Origin: an uncultured Sulfurimonas sp.
Lineage (GTDB): Bacteria; Campylobacterota; Campylobacteria; Campylobacterales; Sulfurimonadaceae
Direction of reading: 5' to 3'
NCBI RefSeq assembly: GCF_963662755.1
Contig: NZ_OY759725.1
Coordinates: 2,329,174 to 2,393,173, forward strand
Length of the DNA stretch: 64,000 nucleotides
A program made the position numbers and the translations under genes. Below the pieces are notes generated by a model. The model had not been told where the DNA came from. It did no database searches and saw nothing but the letters and a program-made list of their open reading frames with translations. Position 1 is the stretch's first letter. Every line of letters starts with the position of its first letter. This document shows, one piece after another, positions 1 to 9,415 of this stretch.

Positions 1-1034
1 TTAATAATTAAATTATTTATATGTTTAGCTGAGTTTTTCTCCATCAACATAGCTTTTTTTTCTATATCATCTACATAAACACCAGTCCCTATCATCCATT
101 TCCATTTATCAAAATATTTAATATAAGATATTTTTGGTTCATATTGGCTAGAGCCATTTTTTGGAAATGTGTATTCTATAAATCCTTCGTTTTTTGTTTT
201 TGCAACATCAATACCAAGATCAACAAATGGAACATTTTTATCATCTGTAAAGTTTTTATTTATTAGAACTTTATTTGGATGAGAAATCATGTTCCCATCT
301 ATATCATTTATCCAAAAATATCCACTTTTTTTGTATTTTAAATTATTTATAACTTTTATAGCTTCTTGTTTTAACTTATTTTCAAAATGTTTTACATATG
401 AACCAGTACCTATAATCCAACCAAACGGTTTAAAGATAAACACACTAGAGATTTTTTCTTCATATTGTTGAGATTTAGGATTTAAAAATTTATATTTTAT
501 AATGGTATTGTCTTTATCAAGTTTTTTTAAAGCATCTACTCCAAGTTCTACAAATGGAACATCTGGTGTATTTTTAAATGTTTTACCATCATAATTTGAG
601 TTTATAGGATGCATAATCATTTTGTAATCAAAATCGTTTATCCAAAAATACCCAACTCCTTGGTCATATCTGTGAGATTGTATAAATATTTTAAGTTCAT
701 TTTTTAATTGTTCTTTTGTACGTAAATTTTTATTATCATTATAGTATTTTGTTAACTCTTCTTTAAAGTTTAAGCTTTTTTCTTTTATCAATTTTTCTAT
801 GTTTTGAGGCTTAGAATCATTGTAAAAGCTCTCCATAGCTTTTGAAGCTGTATCAATTTGTGCTTTTATTTCAGACTTTCTAGATTTCAGTAAATCGGTT
901 TTATAATCCATTAAATTATTTTTATTTAATGATGAGATTCCATTTAAAAAGAGCAATATAATCATTACAGAAACTATTAACATAGAAACTATATTTAAAA
1001 CGATTACCTTTAGTTTTATAGATGTATTTTTCAA
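1..1034 (-). CDS. Double-Cache extracytoplasmic sensor (probable chemoreceptor or sensor kinase), partial
   Basis: The reading frame is open from a TTG at 1034 to the left edge, about 344 residues, so the C-terminus is missing. A hydrophobic segment at about residues 10-33 is the first membrane anchor. It is followed by a helical stretch and two tandem Cache modules, each carrying the signature GYFWIND...M..HP (near residues 126-145 and 236-255), each ending in a GTG.YV motif. Tandem modules of this kind are extracytoplasmic ligand sensors of methyl-accepting chemotaxis proteins or histidine kinases; the output domain lies outside the window, so the two cannot be told apart. The TTG start is chosen because an AAAGG lies seven bases upstream and the N-terminus (KNTSIKLK) looks like a normal receptor start. 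The next ATG would fall inside the membrane segment. Confidence 0.8.
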   Translation of the reverse strand, partial: MKNTSIKLKVIVLNIVSMLIVSVMIILLFLNGISSLNKNNLMDYKTDLLKSRKSEIKAQIDTASKAMESFYNDSKPQNIEKLIKEKSLNFKEELTKYYNDNKNLRTKEQLKNELKIFIQSHRYDQGVGYFWINDFDYKMIMHPINSNYDGKTFKNTPDVPFVELGVDALKKLDKDNTIIKYKFLNPKSQQYEEKISSVFIFKPFGWIIGTGSYVKHFENKLKQEAIKVINNLKYKKSGYFWINDIDGNMISHPNKVLINKNFTDDKNVPFVDLGIDVAKTKNEGFIEYTFPKNGSSQYEPKISYIKYFDKWKWMIGTGVYVDDIEKKAMLMEKNSAKHINNLII

Positions 1035-1154
1035 GAGAGTGCCTTTGAGGATTTAGTTTTAACAAATATTCAGAAAGTATACATCGTTATATTTAAAATC
1101 ATATAAACTAATAATAAAAATAGTAAAAGTGTTTATTATGCTAATTTTTAAAAG

Positions 1155-1183
1155 CTCGCAATAATAATCTATATCATTGCGAG
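1155..1183 (-). terminator. Hairpin terminator of the flavoprotein gene
   Basis: CTCGCAAT (1155-1162) pairs perfectly with ATTGCGAG (1176-1183). Read on the minus strand the stem lies just after the stop codon of the oxidoreductase gene and is followed by CTTTTAAAAATT, an acceptable intrinsic terminator. It also separates this gene from the Cache sensor on the same strand. Confidence 0.6.
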
Positions 1184-1197
1184 TGAAGAAGTTAAAA

Positions 1198-2544
1198 CTA
1201 GTTTTTAATCGTGTTTTGAGCCGCTTTAATAATAGGGTATGTTGTAGGAGCAGCTGTTAATAGTGGTTGAGTTGCAACTTGCAGTGAAATAATATTGTGT
1301 ACTGTAAGTTGAGCTTCAATAGCAAGTCCTATAATATTGATAATCTCTCCTGCTTCTTTGTCTCCTATGACTTGTCCACCTATTATTTGACCACTGTTTT
1401 TCATAGTTATAAGTTTTACTGACTGTTTTGAAGCATCTGGTATGCTTCCTGGATGTCTATTCATTCCCTCAAAAAATCCTACACTATATTCTATGTTTTC
1501 TTCTTTAGCTCTGGATTCTGTTACTCCTGCACTTGCAAATGCACGATTTCCTATCATGGTTGAAAATATTGCAATAGTTCCATTAAAACCTTTTAGGGTT
1601 TTGATACTATAAAGATTATTTCCTGCTACTCTTGCTTCTGCTGCTGATGTAGAAGCTAGCATTACTTTTGATGGATCTCTTGTGATGAAATCTCTTCTTC
1701 CACAACAATCACCAATTGCTAAAATATCTTTATTTTTGGTTCTCATATATTCATCAACCCAGATGCCACCATATCTTGCAAGTTTTAATCCAGCTTTTGC
1801 AGCAATAGATGTATTTGGTTGATATCCTGTAGCTAAAATAATCACATCAGCTTCAAGGATTGTTCCATCGCAAAGTTCTATGCTTTTTGCCATGTTGTTT
1901 TCTTGGATGATTCTATCAGCGTGTTGTCCAAGTGCTAGTTTAACATTGAGGCTTTTCATAATTTCTTGAGCATTTATTGCCATATCTTCATCAAAAGAAC
2001 CAGCAAGAACATGGCTACCACCAACTATAGTTACATCTTTACCTATATTTGAGAGTTCACAAGCTATCTCTACACCTATAAATCCAGTACCAACAATGAT
2101 AACTCTTTTTTTATCTTCTAAATACTCTTGCAATCTTTTGACTTCATCATAACTTTTTTCTACTACAAAAACATTTGCAAGTTCAATACTATCTATAAAA
2201 TTTTTATGAACAAAAGGTATTGAACCTGTTGCAAAGATAAGTTTATCAAAAGATATATTATGATTTGTTGCTGTTGCAGTTTTATTTTGAGTATCTACAG
2301 ATATAACTTTATCTACTATTTTTGAAATATTTTTAACATCTCCACCACAAGGCATAGCATTTTTTTCTACATCACCTAATATTTTTCCAAAAACATAAGG
2401 AATCCCACAAGGAACTTGAGCTTTTTCAAACTCTTTTATCAGTGTTATTTGTTTGTCTGGATAGTTTGCATTTGCGGTTGCTGCTGCTACAAGTCCAGCA
2501 GGACCTGCACCAATAATAAGTATGTCGGTTGTTATATTGTTCAT
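1198..2544 (-). CDS. FAD/NAD(P)H-dependent pyridine nucleotide-disulfide oxidoreductase, CoA-disulfide reductase/NADH oxidase type
   Basis: A 448-residue flavoprotein, the usual length of the CoA-disulfide reductase/NADH oxidase/polysulfide reductase family. Visible features are the FAD-binding GAGPAG loop at residues 12-17, the single redox cysteine C46 in VPCGIPY (the family's active site, not a CxxxxC pair), the NAD(P)H-binding GTGFIG, the second FAD motif AIGDC, and a C-terminal dimerisation domain. Family members reduce CoA disulfides, sulfur, polysulfide or oxygen with NAD(P)H. In a sulfur-oxidising Campylobacterota background a role in sulfur or oxidative-stress metabolism is plausible, but the substrate cannot be read from sequence. 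An AAGGAAT precedes the ATG. The gene stands alone on the minus strand, divergent from the cytochrome gene. Confidence 0.85.
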   Translation of the reverse strand: MNNITTDILIIGAGPAGLVAAATANANYPDKQITLIKEFEKAQVPCGIPYVFGKILGDVEKNAMPCGGDVKNISKIVDKVISVDTQNKTATATNHNISFDKLIFATGSIPFVHKNFIDSIELANVFVVEKSYDEVKRLQEYLEDKKRVIIVGTGFIGVEIACELSNIGKDVTIVGGSHVLAGSFDEDMAINAQEIMKSLNVKLALGQHADRIIQENNMAKSIELCDGTILEADVIILATGYQPNTSIAAKAGLKLARYGGIWVDEYMRTKNKDILAIGDCCGRRDFITRDPSKVMLASTSAAEARVAGNNLYSIKTLKGFNGTIAIFSTMIGNRAFASAGVTESRAKEENIEYSVGFFEGMNRHPGSIPDASKQSVKLITMKNSGQIIGGQVIGDKEAGEIINIIGLAIEAQLTVHNIISLQVATQPLLTAAPTTYPIIKAAQNTIKN

Positions 2545-2717
2545 TTTTTTATTCCTTGAAATTAATTTTAAATATTATTGGTGTTATATCTAAAAAAAGT
2601 TAAATAAAGCATATTAAATTGAAAAATCTTGTTATATCTTATTGCAAAAAATAATAATTAATGCTAGAATCCAAATCAGATAAAATTTGTCTTATTTAAT
2701 AAAAAAAGGGGAAATTT

Positions 2718-3041
2718 ATGCAATTATTTATTGTATTATTGCTTTTAGTTTTAGGTCTAAATGCTGATAAACTAAGTGGAAAAAAGGTTTATTTACAAAA
2801 CTGTGCAAATTGTCATAGTATAAATATGTCTGGAGGGATGGGACCAGATTTTAATATAGTTTCTTATAAAAGAAAGGTAAAAGATATACAAGACTACATA
2901 AAAGATCCGGTGAAAATGTATGAAAAATTTGGTTATGAATCTAACGCAATGCCAAGACTACCTTTAACAGGAGTTGAAGTAGAAGATGTTACTCAATACA
3001 TAGATTCACTGCAATCATTTAAAGAGTGGATGAAAAAATAG
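2718..3041 (+). CDS. Small monohaem c-type cytochrome
   Basis: A 107-residue exported protein with an N-terminal hydrophobic signal segment (about residues 2-16, ending LNA). One haem-attachment motif, CANCH, lies at residues 29-33. The downstream sequence NAMPRLPLT supplies the likely axial methionine, followed by the usual final helix of class I cytochromes. It should be a periplasmic electron carrier. An AGGGG lies upstream of the ATG. It is flanked by a divergent flavoprotein gene and a small membrane protein, so its partner oxidoreductase is not identified here. Confidence 0.85.
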   Translation: MQLFIVLLLLVLGLNADKLSGKKVYLQNCANCHSINMSGGMGPDFNIVSYKRKVKDIQDYIKDPVKMYEKFGYESNAMPRLPLTGVEVEDVTQYIDSLQSFKEWMKK

Positions 3042-3150
3042 TTTCTAGCACATTTATAAAAAAACTTAAAAAAAATGCTTAGTTGAAATTCTACTTAGTT
3101 ATATAAAAATAACTGGCTATTATATTAAAAATAATATATAAGGATATTTT

Positions 3151-3339
3151 ATGAGCGAACCTACTTTAGAAAGTATTGATGATTACGATACACTCAAAGG
3201 AGTGAAAAAGAAAGTAGTGTGGGCTGTAGTGATTGCTGGCTTAATTATGAGTGTTGTTTATGCCATATCAGTAAATTTATACAACCAAGAAGAGACGATT
3301 TCTGTAGATAAAACATACAAAAAAGCTCCAATGAGATAA
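3151..3339 (+). CDS. Small single-pass membrane protein, function unknown
   Basis: A 62-residue protein with an acidic N-terminus, a basic KKK, one membrane helix at about residues 23-43, and a short polar, basic C-terminus. The positive-inside pattern suggests that the N-terminus faces the cytoplasm. A good ribosome-binding site (AAGGAT) sits upstream. I do not recognise the family. It lies between the cytochrome and the M48 protease gene, all on the plus strand. Confidence 0.6.
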   Translation: MSEPTLESIDDYDTLKGVKKKVVWAVVIAGLIMSVVYAISVNLYNQEETISVDKTYKKAPMR

Positions 3340-3381
3340 TAAAGTTTTCGATACAATGCTAAAAAAAATTAAGGTCATGAA

Positions 3382-4638
3382 ATGTTAATGACAATTGTCA
3401 CTATTTATACAATATTTGTTCTAATATCAATATACACAAGTGTAATGCAAATAGGTTATGTAAATCAAGCTAAAAGAAAAAAGGCTGTTTTACTATCAAG
3501 TACAGACTTCTTAAAAGCTGGTAATTATGCTGTAGCAAAAGAAAAAATGTCGATAGTAAGTTCTTTTATAGACTATTTAATGTTCATAGCTTGGATGGGA
3601 TTTGGTATATCTTATCTATCTGAGAGTATGATTTTTAAAGATGAAGCAATAGCAAATATCGCTATCGTTATGGGTTTTATAATCATTAATTCAGTTATAT
3701 CTCTTCCTTTTTCTTATTATGAAAAATTTGTTCTTGATGAGAAGTTTGGATTTAACAAATCAACTAAAGCTCAATGGATAAAAGATACTTTGATTTCTTT
3801 TATTATGACGCTTATTTTAGGTTCTTTAGTTGTTTGGGGAATCTACGCCATTATTACAAACTTTGCTCTTTGGTGGCTATGGAGTTTTGTCTTTATCTTT
3901 GTTGTAGTAGTTCTTATAAATATGCTTTATCCAGCTTTTCGTGCAATGTTCTTCGACAAACTTACTCCACTAAAAGATGAAGCCTTAGATGAAGAGATAA
4001 AGTCACTTATGGATAAAACAGGTTTTGTAAGTTCAGGCGTTTTTGTAAGCGATGCATCTAAGAGAGATGCTAGACTTAATGCTTACTTTGGTGGATTTGG
4101 AAAGGCTAAAAGAGTTGTTCTTTATGATACTCTTATTGAAAAACTTAGTACAAAAGAGCTTTTAGCAGTTTTAGGGCATGAACTTGGACATTTTGCGCAT
4201 GGAGACATCTATAAAAATATAGGTTTAGTTGGTGTTATGCTTTTTGCAATGTTTGGCATCTTTGGAAATCTTCCAGAATCGCTTTATATGGAGATGGGAA
4301 TAGCTCCTGCACCTTATCTTTTGATGATACTTTTAATTTTATTTATGCCTGTGTTGGGTTTTATTATGATGCCAATAATGGGAATAGTTAGTCGTCATAA
4401 TGAATATGAAGCTGATAAAATGGGAAGTGAACTAGGTGGAAGTGGTGGAGCAATTGAACTTGCAAATGCGCTTAAAAAACTTGTGAGCGAAAACAAGAGT
4501 TTTCCACTTTCTCATCCTATATATATCTTTTTTCACTACACACATCCACCGGTTTTAGAAAGACTAAAAGAGCTTGGCGTTGATGTTGGAAATACAGATA
4601 AAAGTGCTTTAGAGGGTAGATGCGAAGCAAATATATAG
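3382..4638 (+). CDS. M48 family membrane zinc metalloprotease (Ste24/CAAX prenyl protease-like)
   Basis: A 418-residue multi-spanning membrane protein. The N-terminal half carries the hydrophobic helices of the M48 N-terminal domain. The catalytic HELGH spans residues 266-270, and RHNEYEAD near residue 341 supplies the third zinc ligand. Length and layout match bacterial Ste24-like proteases of the inner membrane, which degrade or process membrane proteins. Bacteria do not prenylate proteins in the yeast manner, so the substrate is unknown. The 3' end overlaps the start of prmC by 19 bases, showing co-transcription. Confidence 0.85.
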   Translation: MLMTIVTIYTIFVLISIYTSVMQIGYVNQAKRKKAVLLSSTDFLKAGNYAVAKEKMSIVSSFIDYLMFIAWMGFGISYLSESMIFKDEAIANIAIVMGFIIINSVISLPFSYYEKFVLDEKFGFNKSTKAQWIKDTLISFIMTLILGSLVVWGIYAIITNFALWWLWSFVFIFVVVVLINMLYPAFRAMFFDKLTPLKDEALDEEIKSLMDKTGFVSSGVFVSDASKRDARLNAYFGGFGKAKRVVLYDTLIEKLSTKELLAVLGHELGHFAHGDIYKNIGLVGVMLFAMFGIFGNLPESLYMEMGIAPAPYLLMILLILFMPVLGFIMMPIMGIVSRHNEYEADKMGSELGGSGGAIELANALKKLVSENKSFPLSHPIYIFFHYTHPPVLERLKELGVDVGNTDKSALEGRCEANI

Positions 4639-5450
4639 TTAAAGATGTTTTAGCAGAGATTGTTTCAAAGTTAAATCCTTCTATACAAAGAGCCACAAGA
4701 GAAGCACAGCTTCTTTTGATGAAACATCTAAAAAAAGATGAACTTTGGCTTATTACAAATCAAAATTCTGAAGTTTTAGATGTACAAAGAGTATTTCAAT
4801 GGGCAGATAGAAGAGCTAAAAATGAGCCTTTGGAATACATCACAAATAGCGTAAGTTTTTATAGCCAAGAGTTTTATATAGCAGCTGGTGCTTTGATACC
4901 TCGACCTGAAACTGAACTACTTATAGATGATGTTTTAAAAAACTTTCCCGACACAGATGCGGATATAACTTTTGTAGAAGTTGGAATAGGTAGTGGCATC
5001 ATCTCTATTGTTCTTGCACAGCACTATAAAAATGCTAAATTTATAGCTGTTGATATCTCAGCAGATGCACTTTGTATAGCAAAAATAAATATAGAAAAAT
5101 TTAAAATGCAAGAGAGAATTGAGTTGCGTCTTGGTTCACTCTTAGAACCAGTAAGTGAAGATATAGATTATCTTGTTTCAAACCCTCCATATATAGCTAA
5201 CGATGCAATTTTAGAGTCAAACTTATCTTATGAGCCTCAAAATGCACTATTTGGTGGTAGTGTTGGAGATGAAATCATTCAAAATCTTCTTGATGAAGTC
5301 TTAAAGCGAAATATTAACTTTTTTACGTGTGAGATAGGTTATGACCAAAAGGATAAGATACGTAATTATTTAAAAAACGAAGATTTTGATAAGTTGGAGT
5401 TTTATAAAGATTATAGTGAATTTGATAGAGGGTTCACACTAAGGATATAA
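4620..5450 (+). CDS. prmC: Peptide chain release factor N5-glutamine methyltransferase
   Basis: A 276-residue SAM-dependent methyltransferase of the PrmC/HemK family, which methylates the glutamine of the GGQ motif in release factors RF1 and RF2. The N-terminal helical domain (residues 1-90) binds the release factor. The SAM-binding loop VEVGIGSG lies near residues 119-126, and the catalytic NPPY at residues 188-191. The length is normal. The start lies inside the end of the M48 gene (19-base overlap), so the two are translationally coupled. A DUF4149 gene follows at once. Confidence 0.92.
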   Translation: MRSKYIVKDVLAEIVSKLNPSIQRATREAQLLLMKHLKKDELWLITNQNSEVLDVQRVFQWADRRAKNEPLEYITNSVSFYSQEFYIAAGALIPRPETELLIDDVLKNFPDTDADITFVEVGIGSGIISIVLAQHYKNAKFIAVDISADALCIAKINIEKFKMQERIELRLGSLLEPVSEDIDYLVSNPPYIANDAILESNLSYEPQNALFGGSVGDEIIQNLLDEVLKRNINFFTCEIGYDQKDKIRNYLKNEDFDKLEFYKDYSEFDRGFTLRI

Positions 5451-5454
5451 AAAA

Positions 5455-5946
5455 ATGGCAATGGCATTAAGAAAAAGAATATATATAGATTTCACTTATT
5501 TGATTATACTAGCATCTTCTTTTGGTGCGGTTATAATTTTAGGTATGGTTGTAGCCCCTGTTGTTTTTAATTCTGATCAATTTTTAGTAGATATGACTTT
5601 AGATCACTACAATTCAGGCATCATAATGGGCGAAGTGTTTCATAGATTTAGTTATTGGCTTTATGCTGTGGCTATAACTGTTAGCATATATGAAGCGAGT
5701 ATGTATAAGATGGGTCAAAGAGATGCTATCGCTTTTGCAAGTAGTGTTACAGTACTTTTTTCTTCTCTTATGTTTAGTGCTGTATATTCGCCTAAAATAT
5801 TGGCTATGCAAGCAATAGGAGTTGAAGCTACACAAAGCGATACATTTGCTAATGTACATAAGGCAAGTGAACTTGACTTTAAAATACTTGCAATCGCATT
5901 AATTATTCTTTTTATAAGAAGATTGATGCTTCTTCGCCTCTCTTAA
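5455..5946 (+). CDS. DUF4149 (TMEM205-like) integral membrane protein
   Basis: A 163-residue protein with four predicted membrane helices and the early GMVVAPVVF segment typical of the DUF4149 family. In Campylobacterota this family commonly sits next to prmC, as here, with only four bases between the genes. The function is unknown. Confidence 0.7.
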   Translation: MAMALRKRIYIDFTYLIILASSFGAVIILGMVVAPVVFNSDQFLVDMTLDHYNSGIIMGEVFHRFSYWLYAVAITVSIYEASMYKMGQRDAIAFASSVTVLFSSLMFSAVYSPKILAMQAIGVEATQSDTFANVHKASELDFKILAIALIILFIRRLMLLRLS

Positions 5947-6013
5947 TTACCACTTAACACTTAATTAACAAATATTTTATATAATTATGCAAATTATAAG
6001 AGCAGGAGATAGA

Positions 6014-6721
6014 ATGAAAAAAGTTATTGCTAGTGTTTTAGTACTAAGTACTTTAGTATTTGGTGCAAATGGTGAAGGTAAAGGAAATAATCAGGGCAAA
6101 GCTCAGATGCAAATGTTTCAAAGTGTAGATATGAAAAAAGCTACAATTCTTCAAGATGGAGATGCTAAGATGTATTGTCCAACTTGTGGGATGACTCTTC
6201 CAATGTTTTATAAAACAAATCATGCGGCAAATCATGCAGGTCATACAGAGCAGTATTGTTCACTTCATTGTCTAGCAGAGACAAATATGAAAAACAATAA
6301 CTCTCTTAAAGATATAAAAGTTGTAGATGCAAAATCTTTAAAGTTTGTAGATGCTACTAGTGCTTTTTATGTTGTAGGAAGTTCTAAAAAAGGTACTATG
6401 ACAATGTTAAGCAAATATGCTTTTGCTAACAAATCAGATGCTAATGCTTTTGCTAAAGAGTTTGGCGGAGAAGTTAAAAACTTTGATGAAACATATAAAA
6501 TTGCTTCAAAAGGTTTAGAAAAAGAGATGAAAATGATTGCTAAAAAGCAAGCTGATATGGCTAAAAAAGGTGAAATGATTTATAGCAAGATGTGTAAAAA
6601 AACAGATGTTAAATTTAACTCAACTGCTGAAGCTAAAGCATATATCATCTCAAACAAACTTTGTGGAAAATTAGATGGCAAAAAACTTCAAGCTGTCGGA
6701 ATCTACTTAGGAAAAAGATAG
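6014..6721 (+). CDS. NosL-type exported metal-binding protein with degenerate cytochrome-c-like tail
   Basis: Translation most likely starts at the ATG at 6014, behind AGGAGAT, giving a clean signal peptide (MKKVIASVLVLSTLVFGAN). An ATG 27 bases upstream lacks such a site. The mature protein carries MYCPTCGM, then FYKTNH, then QYCSLHCL, a methionine/cysteine/histidine-rich layout related to NosL, the periplasmic Cu(I)-binding accessory protein of nitrous oxide reductase. The C-terminal 60 residues look like a small cytochrome c fold (a single Cys, LCGKL, LQAVGIYL) but lack CxxCH. It is closely related to the first half of the next gene and separated from it by a hairpin terminator. Confidence 0.7.
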   Translation: MKKVIASVLVLSTLVFGANGEGKGNNQGKAQMQMFQSVDMKKATILQDGDAKMYCPTCGMTLPMFYKTNHAANHAGHTEQYCSLHCLAETNMKNNNSLKDIKVVDAKSLKFVDATSAFYVVGSSKKGTMTMLSKYAFANKSDANAFAKEFGGEVKNFDETYKIASKGLEKEMKMIAKKQADMAKKGEMIYSKMCKKTDVKFNSTAEAKAYIISNKLCGKLDGKKLQAVGIYLGKR

Positions 6722-6737
6722 ACTCTTTTTATATTAT

Positions 6738-6763
6738 CAAGGCTACAAAAATAGTTAGCCTTG
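6738..6763 (+). terminator. Rho-independent terminator after the first NosL-type gene
   Basis: CAAGGCTA (6738-6745) pairs perfectly with TAGCCTTG (6756-6763) across a ten-base loop, and GTATTTTT follows. It lies 17 bases after the stop codon, so the first NosL-type gene is probably its own transcription unit. Confidence 0.7.
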
Positions 6764-6827
6764 GTATTTTTCAAGTTACCATAAATTATTTCAGATAAAA
6801 TAATATATCTATTAATCAAGGAATTTT

Positions 6828-7925
6828 ATGACTTCATTTAAAATATTTTCACTAATCGCTTTCTTAGTTTTTTCATCATTAAATCTAAATGCTGATAGTT
6901 TTTCAAAAGTTGCTTCAAAAGAGCTCGTTTTAGTACAAAAAGGTAAAGAAAAACATTGGTGTCCTGTTTGTGGGATGAACTTAAAGATGTTTTACAAAAC
7001 AAACCACACTTCAAAACTTCACAATGATAGAGATAGACAATACTGCTCTATGAGATGTCTTGTTATGGATAAAAAAGAGTATGGCATCGACAACTCTAGC
7101 ATCAAAGTTATAGATGCTTCAACTCAAAAACTTGTAGATGCATCTAGTGCTTACTATGTTTTAGGTTCTTCTATCAAAGGAACTATGAGTAAGGTTAGCA
7201 AATTTGCATTTGCAAAAGAAGAAGATGCAAAGAATTTTGTTAAAAGTTATGGAGGCAAAGTAGTCTCGTTTGATGTAGCTTTAAAATCTGCTACTGATTC
7301 TCTTAAGAGTGATATAGAAGTTGTGAAAAACAAAAAAGAGAAAAAAATCTACCCTATGGGTAAAAAGATTTTTGAAAAAAAATGTAAGCAAGACATAGAT
7401 GCAACTAATTATATAGAGATAAATGAGTTAAAAGCAGATATAAAAACAAACAAGCTTTGTAAGCCTTTAAAAGAGAAGCAACTTCAGGCTTTGGCTCTTT
7501 ACTTATGGGAAGTAAAGCGTTTTGGCGACCTTGATGATGTTAAGGGCAAGATTCAAGTAACTGAAGATGAAAAATGCCCAATCTGTGGAATGTTTGTATA
7601 TAAGTATCCAAAATGGGCTGCACAGATATTTTATGGAGATAAGCATTACTCGTTTGATGGTGTAAAAGACTTGATGAAGTACTACTTTATGTATAAAGAT
7701 GGCATCTCTAAAATCTTAGTGACAGATTATTACTCTCAAAAAGCCATAGAAGCTAGAGAGTGTTACTTTGTTATAGGAAGTGATGTTTATGGACCTATGG
7801 GAGATGAACTTATACCTTTTGAAAAGCTTTCAGATGCCAAGACATTTAACCTAGATCATAAAGGTACTAAGATATTAAAGTTTGACAAAATCACTCCAGA
7901 AGAAATTAAAAAACTAGATGAATAA
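6828..7925 (+). CDS. Two-domain NosL-type exported protein
   Basis: A 365-residue protein with a signal peptide (cleavage near LNAD). The first NosL-like domain has CPVCGM at residues 45-50, FYKTNH, and QYCSMRCL. A linker carries the same haemless cytochrome-like segment as the previous gene (KKCK...LCKPL...LQALALYL). A second NosL domain starts at C250-P-I-C-G-M and continues with the SFDG segment of classical NosL. Two metal sites in one chain suggest a copper relay. It is the first gene of a tightly overlapping run: its stop overlaps the next start by eight bases. AAGGAAT precedes the ATG. Confidence 0.75.
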   Translation: MTSFKIFSLIAFLVFSSLNLNADSFSKVASKELVLVQKGKEKHWCPVCGMNLKMFYKTNHTSKLHNDRDRQYCSMRCLVMDKKEYGIDNSSIKVIDASTQKLVDASSAYYVLGSSIKGTMSKVSKFAFAKEEDAKNFVKSYGGKVVSFDVALKSATDSLKSDIEVVKNKKEKKIYPMGKKIFEKKCKQDIDATNYIEINELKADIKTNKLCKPLKEKQLQALALYLWEVKRFGDLDDVKGKIQVTEDEKCPICGMFVYKYPKWAAQIFYGDKHYSFDGVKDLMKYYFMYKDGISKILVTDYYSQKAIEARECYFVIGSDVYGPMGDELIPFEKLSDAKTFNLDHKGTKILKFDKITPEEIKKLDE

Positions 7926-8241
7926 ATATCTTTATACTCCAAAGACTCCTCGTCTTCTTGTTTTTACTTTAGTACTACTTTGTACATTAGTTTTTGAAGC
8001 TATTTATTTAAGCTCTACAAAAACTTTAACTCAAGATGTAAAAAGTAAAAGAGTAGAATTTGTTTCTATTGTTGGTCTTCCAGATTTGGCAATATCTACA
8101 GAAGCAACTTTTATTAGACATAGAAGTATGAGTGATTTATTTTCTATATATAAAGATGATGGAAGTCTTAGAGAGTACTTTCCATCAACTTATACATACT
8201 CCCACTCTCACACCATAAATGGAACAAACAATGCCAACTAA
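7918..8241 (+). CDS. Membrane-anchored protein of the NosL/ABC operon, function unknown
   Basis: A 107-residue protein with a basic N-terminus, one membrane helix (about residues 12-32) and an extracytoplasmic tail ending in a His/Tyr-rich stretch (YTYSHSHT). It overlaps the NosL-type gene upstream and the ABC permease downstream, so it almost certainly works with them. I do not recognise the family. The histidine-rich end could bind metal, which is inference. Confidence 0.6.
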   Translation: MNKYLYTPKTPRLLVFTLVLLCTLVFEAIYLSSTKTLTQDVKSKRVEFVSIVGLPDLAISTEATFIRHRSMSDLFSIYKDDGSLREYFPSTYTYSHSHTINGTNNAN

Positions 8242-9415
8242 AATTAATTTTTATCTTATAGAGTATGCTATAAATGCTATATTCAGACAAAAATACAAAA
8301 GTTTTTTTATAACTACTGTACTTACTTTTCTTGTTTTTTTATTAACAAGTATTTTTTTCATAACAAACTCAATAAAATATGAACTAAACTCTACAGTAGA
8401 TGCTCTTCCTGAAATAGTAGTTCAAAAGATAAAGGCAGGACGACATTACGATATAGATGCAGATATACAAGAAGATATCTTGGGAATTACAGGAGTTGTA
8501 GATGCTGTATCTCGTGTTTGGGGTTATTACTACTTTGAAAATGCTGGTGTAAATTTTTCTATAGTTGGAATTGATGAGTTTGAAGCCCAATACAAAAATT
8601 CGTTAAAGAATGTAGTAAAAAGTGGAAATCTTGGAGATAGTCAAAATAGTTTTATGGTAGTTGGTAGCGGAGTTAAGCAGACTATGTACGACAACTATTA
8701 TAAAGAGTATTTTAATTTTATAAGACCAGATGGGACTCTTAAAAAAGTTGAAGTGGTTGGTGTTTTTGATGGAGATACTCAACTAGAATCAAATGATATG
8801 ATAGTAATGTCAAAAGAGAATGTTAGAGAGATTTTTGACATAGATGAAAACAAGGCTACAGACATAGTTGTAAAAGTCTCAAATCCTGATGAAGTAGCAA
8901 CCATAGCATCTAAGATAAAATTAATGCTTCCAGATAGCAGAATCATCACTAAAAATGATTTGAAAATATCTTATCAAAATATTTTTGACTATAAAAGTGG
9001 TATATTTTTAGCCCTTTTTATTATCTCATTATTTACATTTTTTATAATCATCTATGATAAAGCAAGTGGTTTAAGTAGTGAAGAAAAGAGAGAGATAGGG
9101 ATACTTAAAGCTATAGGTTGGAGAGTTGATGATGTTTTAAAAGAGAAGTTTTACGAAGGTTTTATTATCTCTTTTATAGCTTATCTACTTGGTGTCATCT
9201 TATCCGTTGGATTTGTTTACATTTTTCAAGCTCCACTTTTACAAAATATATTTACAGGTTATTCTCAGCTAAAGACATCATTTGAACTTCCTTTTATCTT
9301 TGATGTTCAAACTCTCTTTTTAGTCTTTTTCTTAAGTGTACCTATTTACATAGCTGCGACAATTATCCCATCTTGGAAAACAGCTACTTTAGATGCTGAT
9401 GAGGTTATAAGATAA
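8219..9415 (+). CDS. ABC transporter permease, FtsX/LolC/MacB type
   Basis: A 398-residue permease with one N-terminal membrane helix (about residues 26-50), a large extracytoplasmic domain of roughly 210 residues and three C-terminal helices. The cytoplasmic coupling segment EKREIGILKAIGW is a hallmark of FtsX-like permeases. Members extrude lipoproteins or peptides, or transmit force across the membrane; they are not NosY-type permeases. The start may be the ATG at 8219 or the one at 8231; both overlap the previous gene. The stop overlaps the ATPase start by one base. Confidence 0.85.
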   Translation: MEQTMPTKINFYLIEYAINAIFRQKYKSFFITTVLTFLVFLLTSIFFITNSIKYELNSTVDALPEIVVQKIKAGRHYDIDADIQEDILGITGVVDAVSRVWGYYYFENAGVNFSIVGIDEFEAQYKNSLKNVVKSGNLGDSQNSFMVVGSGVKQTMYDNYYKEYFNFIRPDGTLKKVEVVGVFDGDTQLESNDMIVMSKENVREIFDIDENKATDIVVKVSNPDEVATIASKIKLMLPDSRIITKNDLKISYQNIFDYKSGIFLALFIISLFTFFIIIYDKASGLSSEEKREIGILKAIGWRVDDVLKEKFYEGFIISFIAYLLGVILSVGFVYIFQAPLLQNIFTGYSQLKTSFELPFIFDVQTLFLVFFLSVPIYIAATIIPSWKTATLDADEVIR

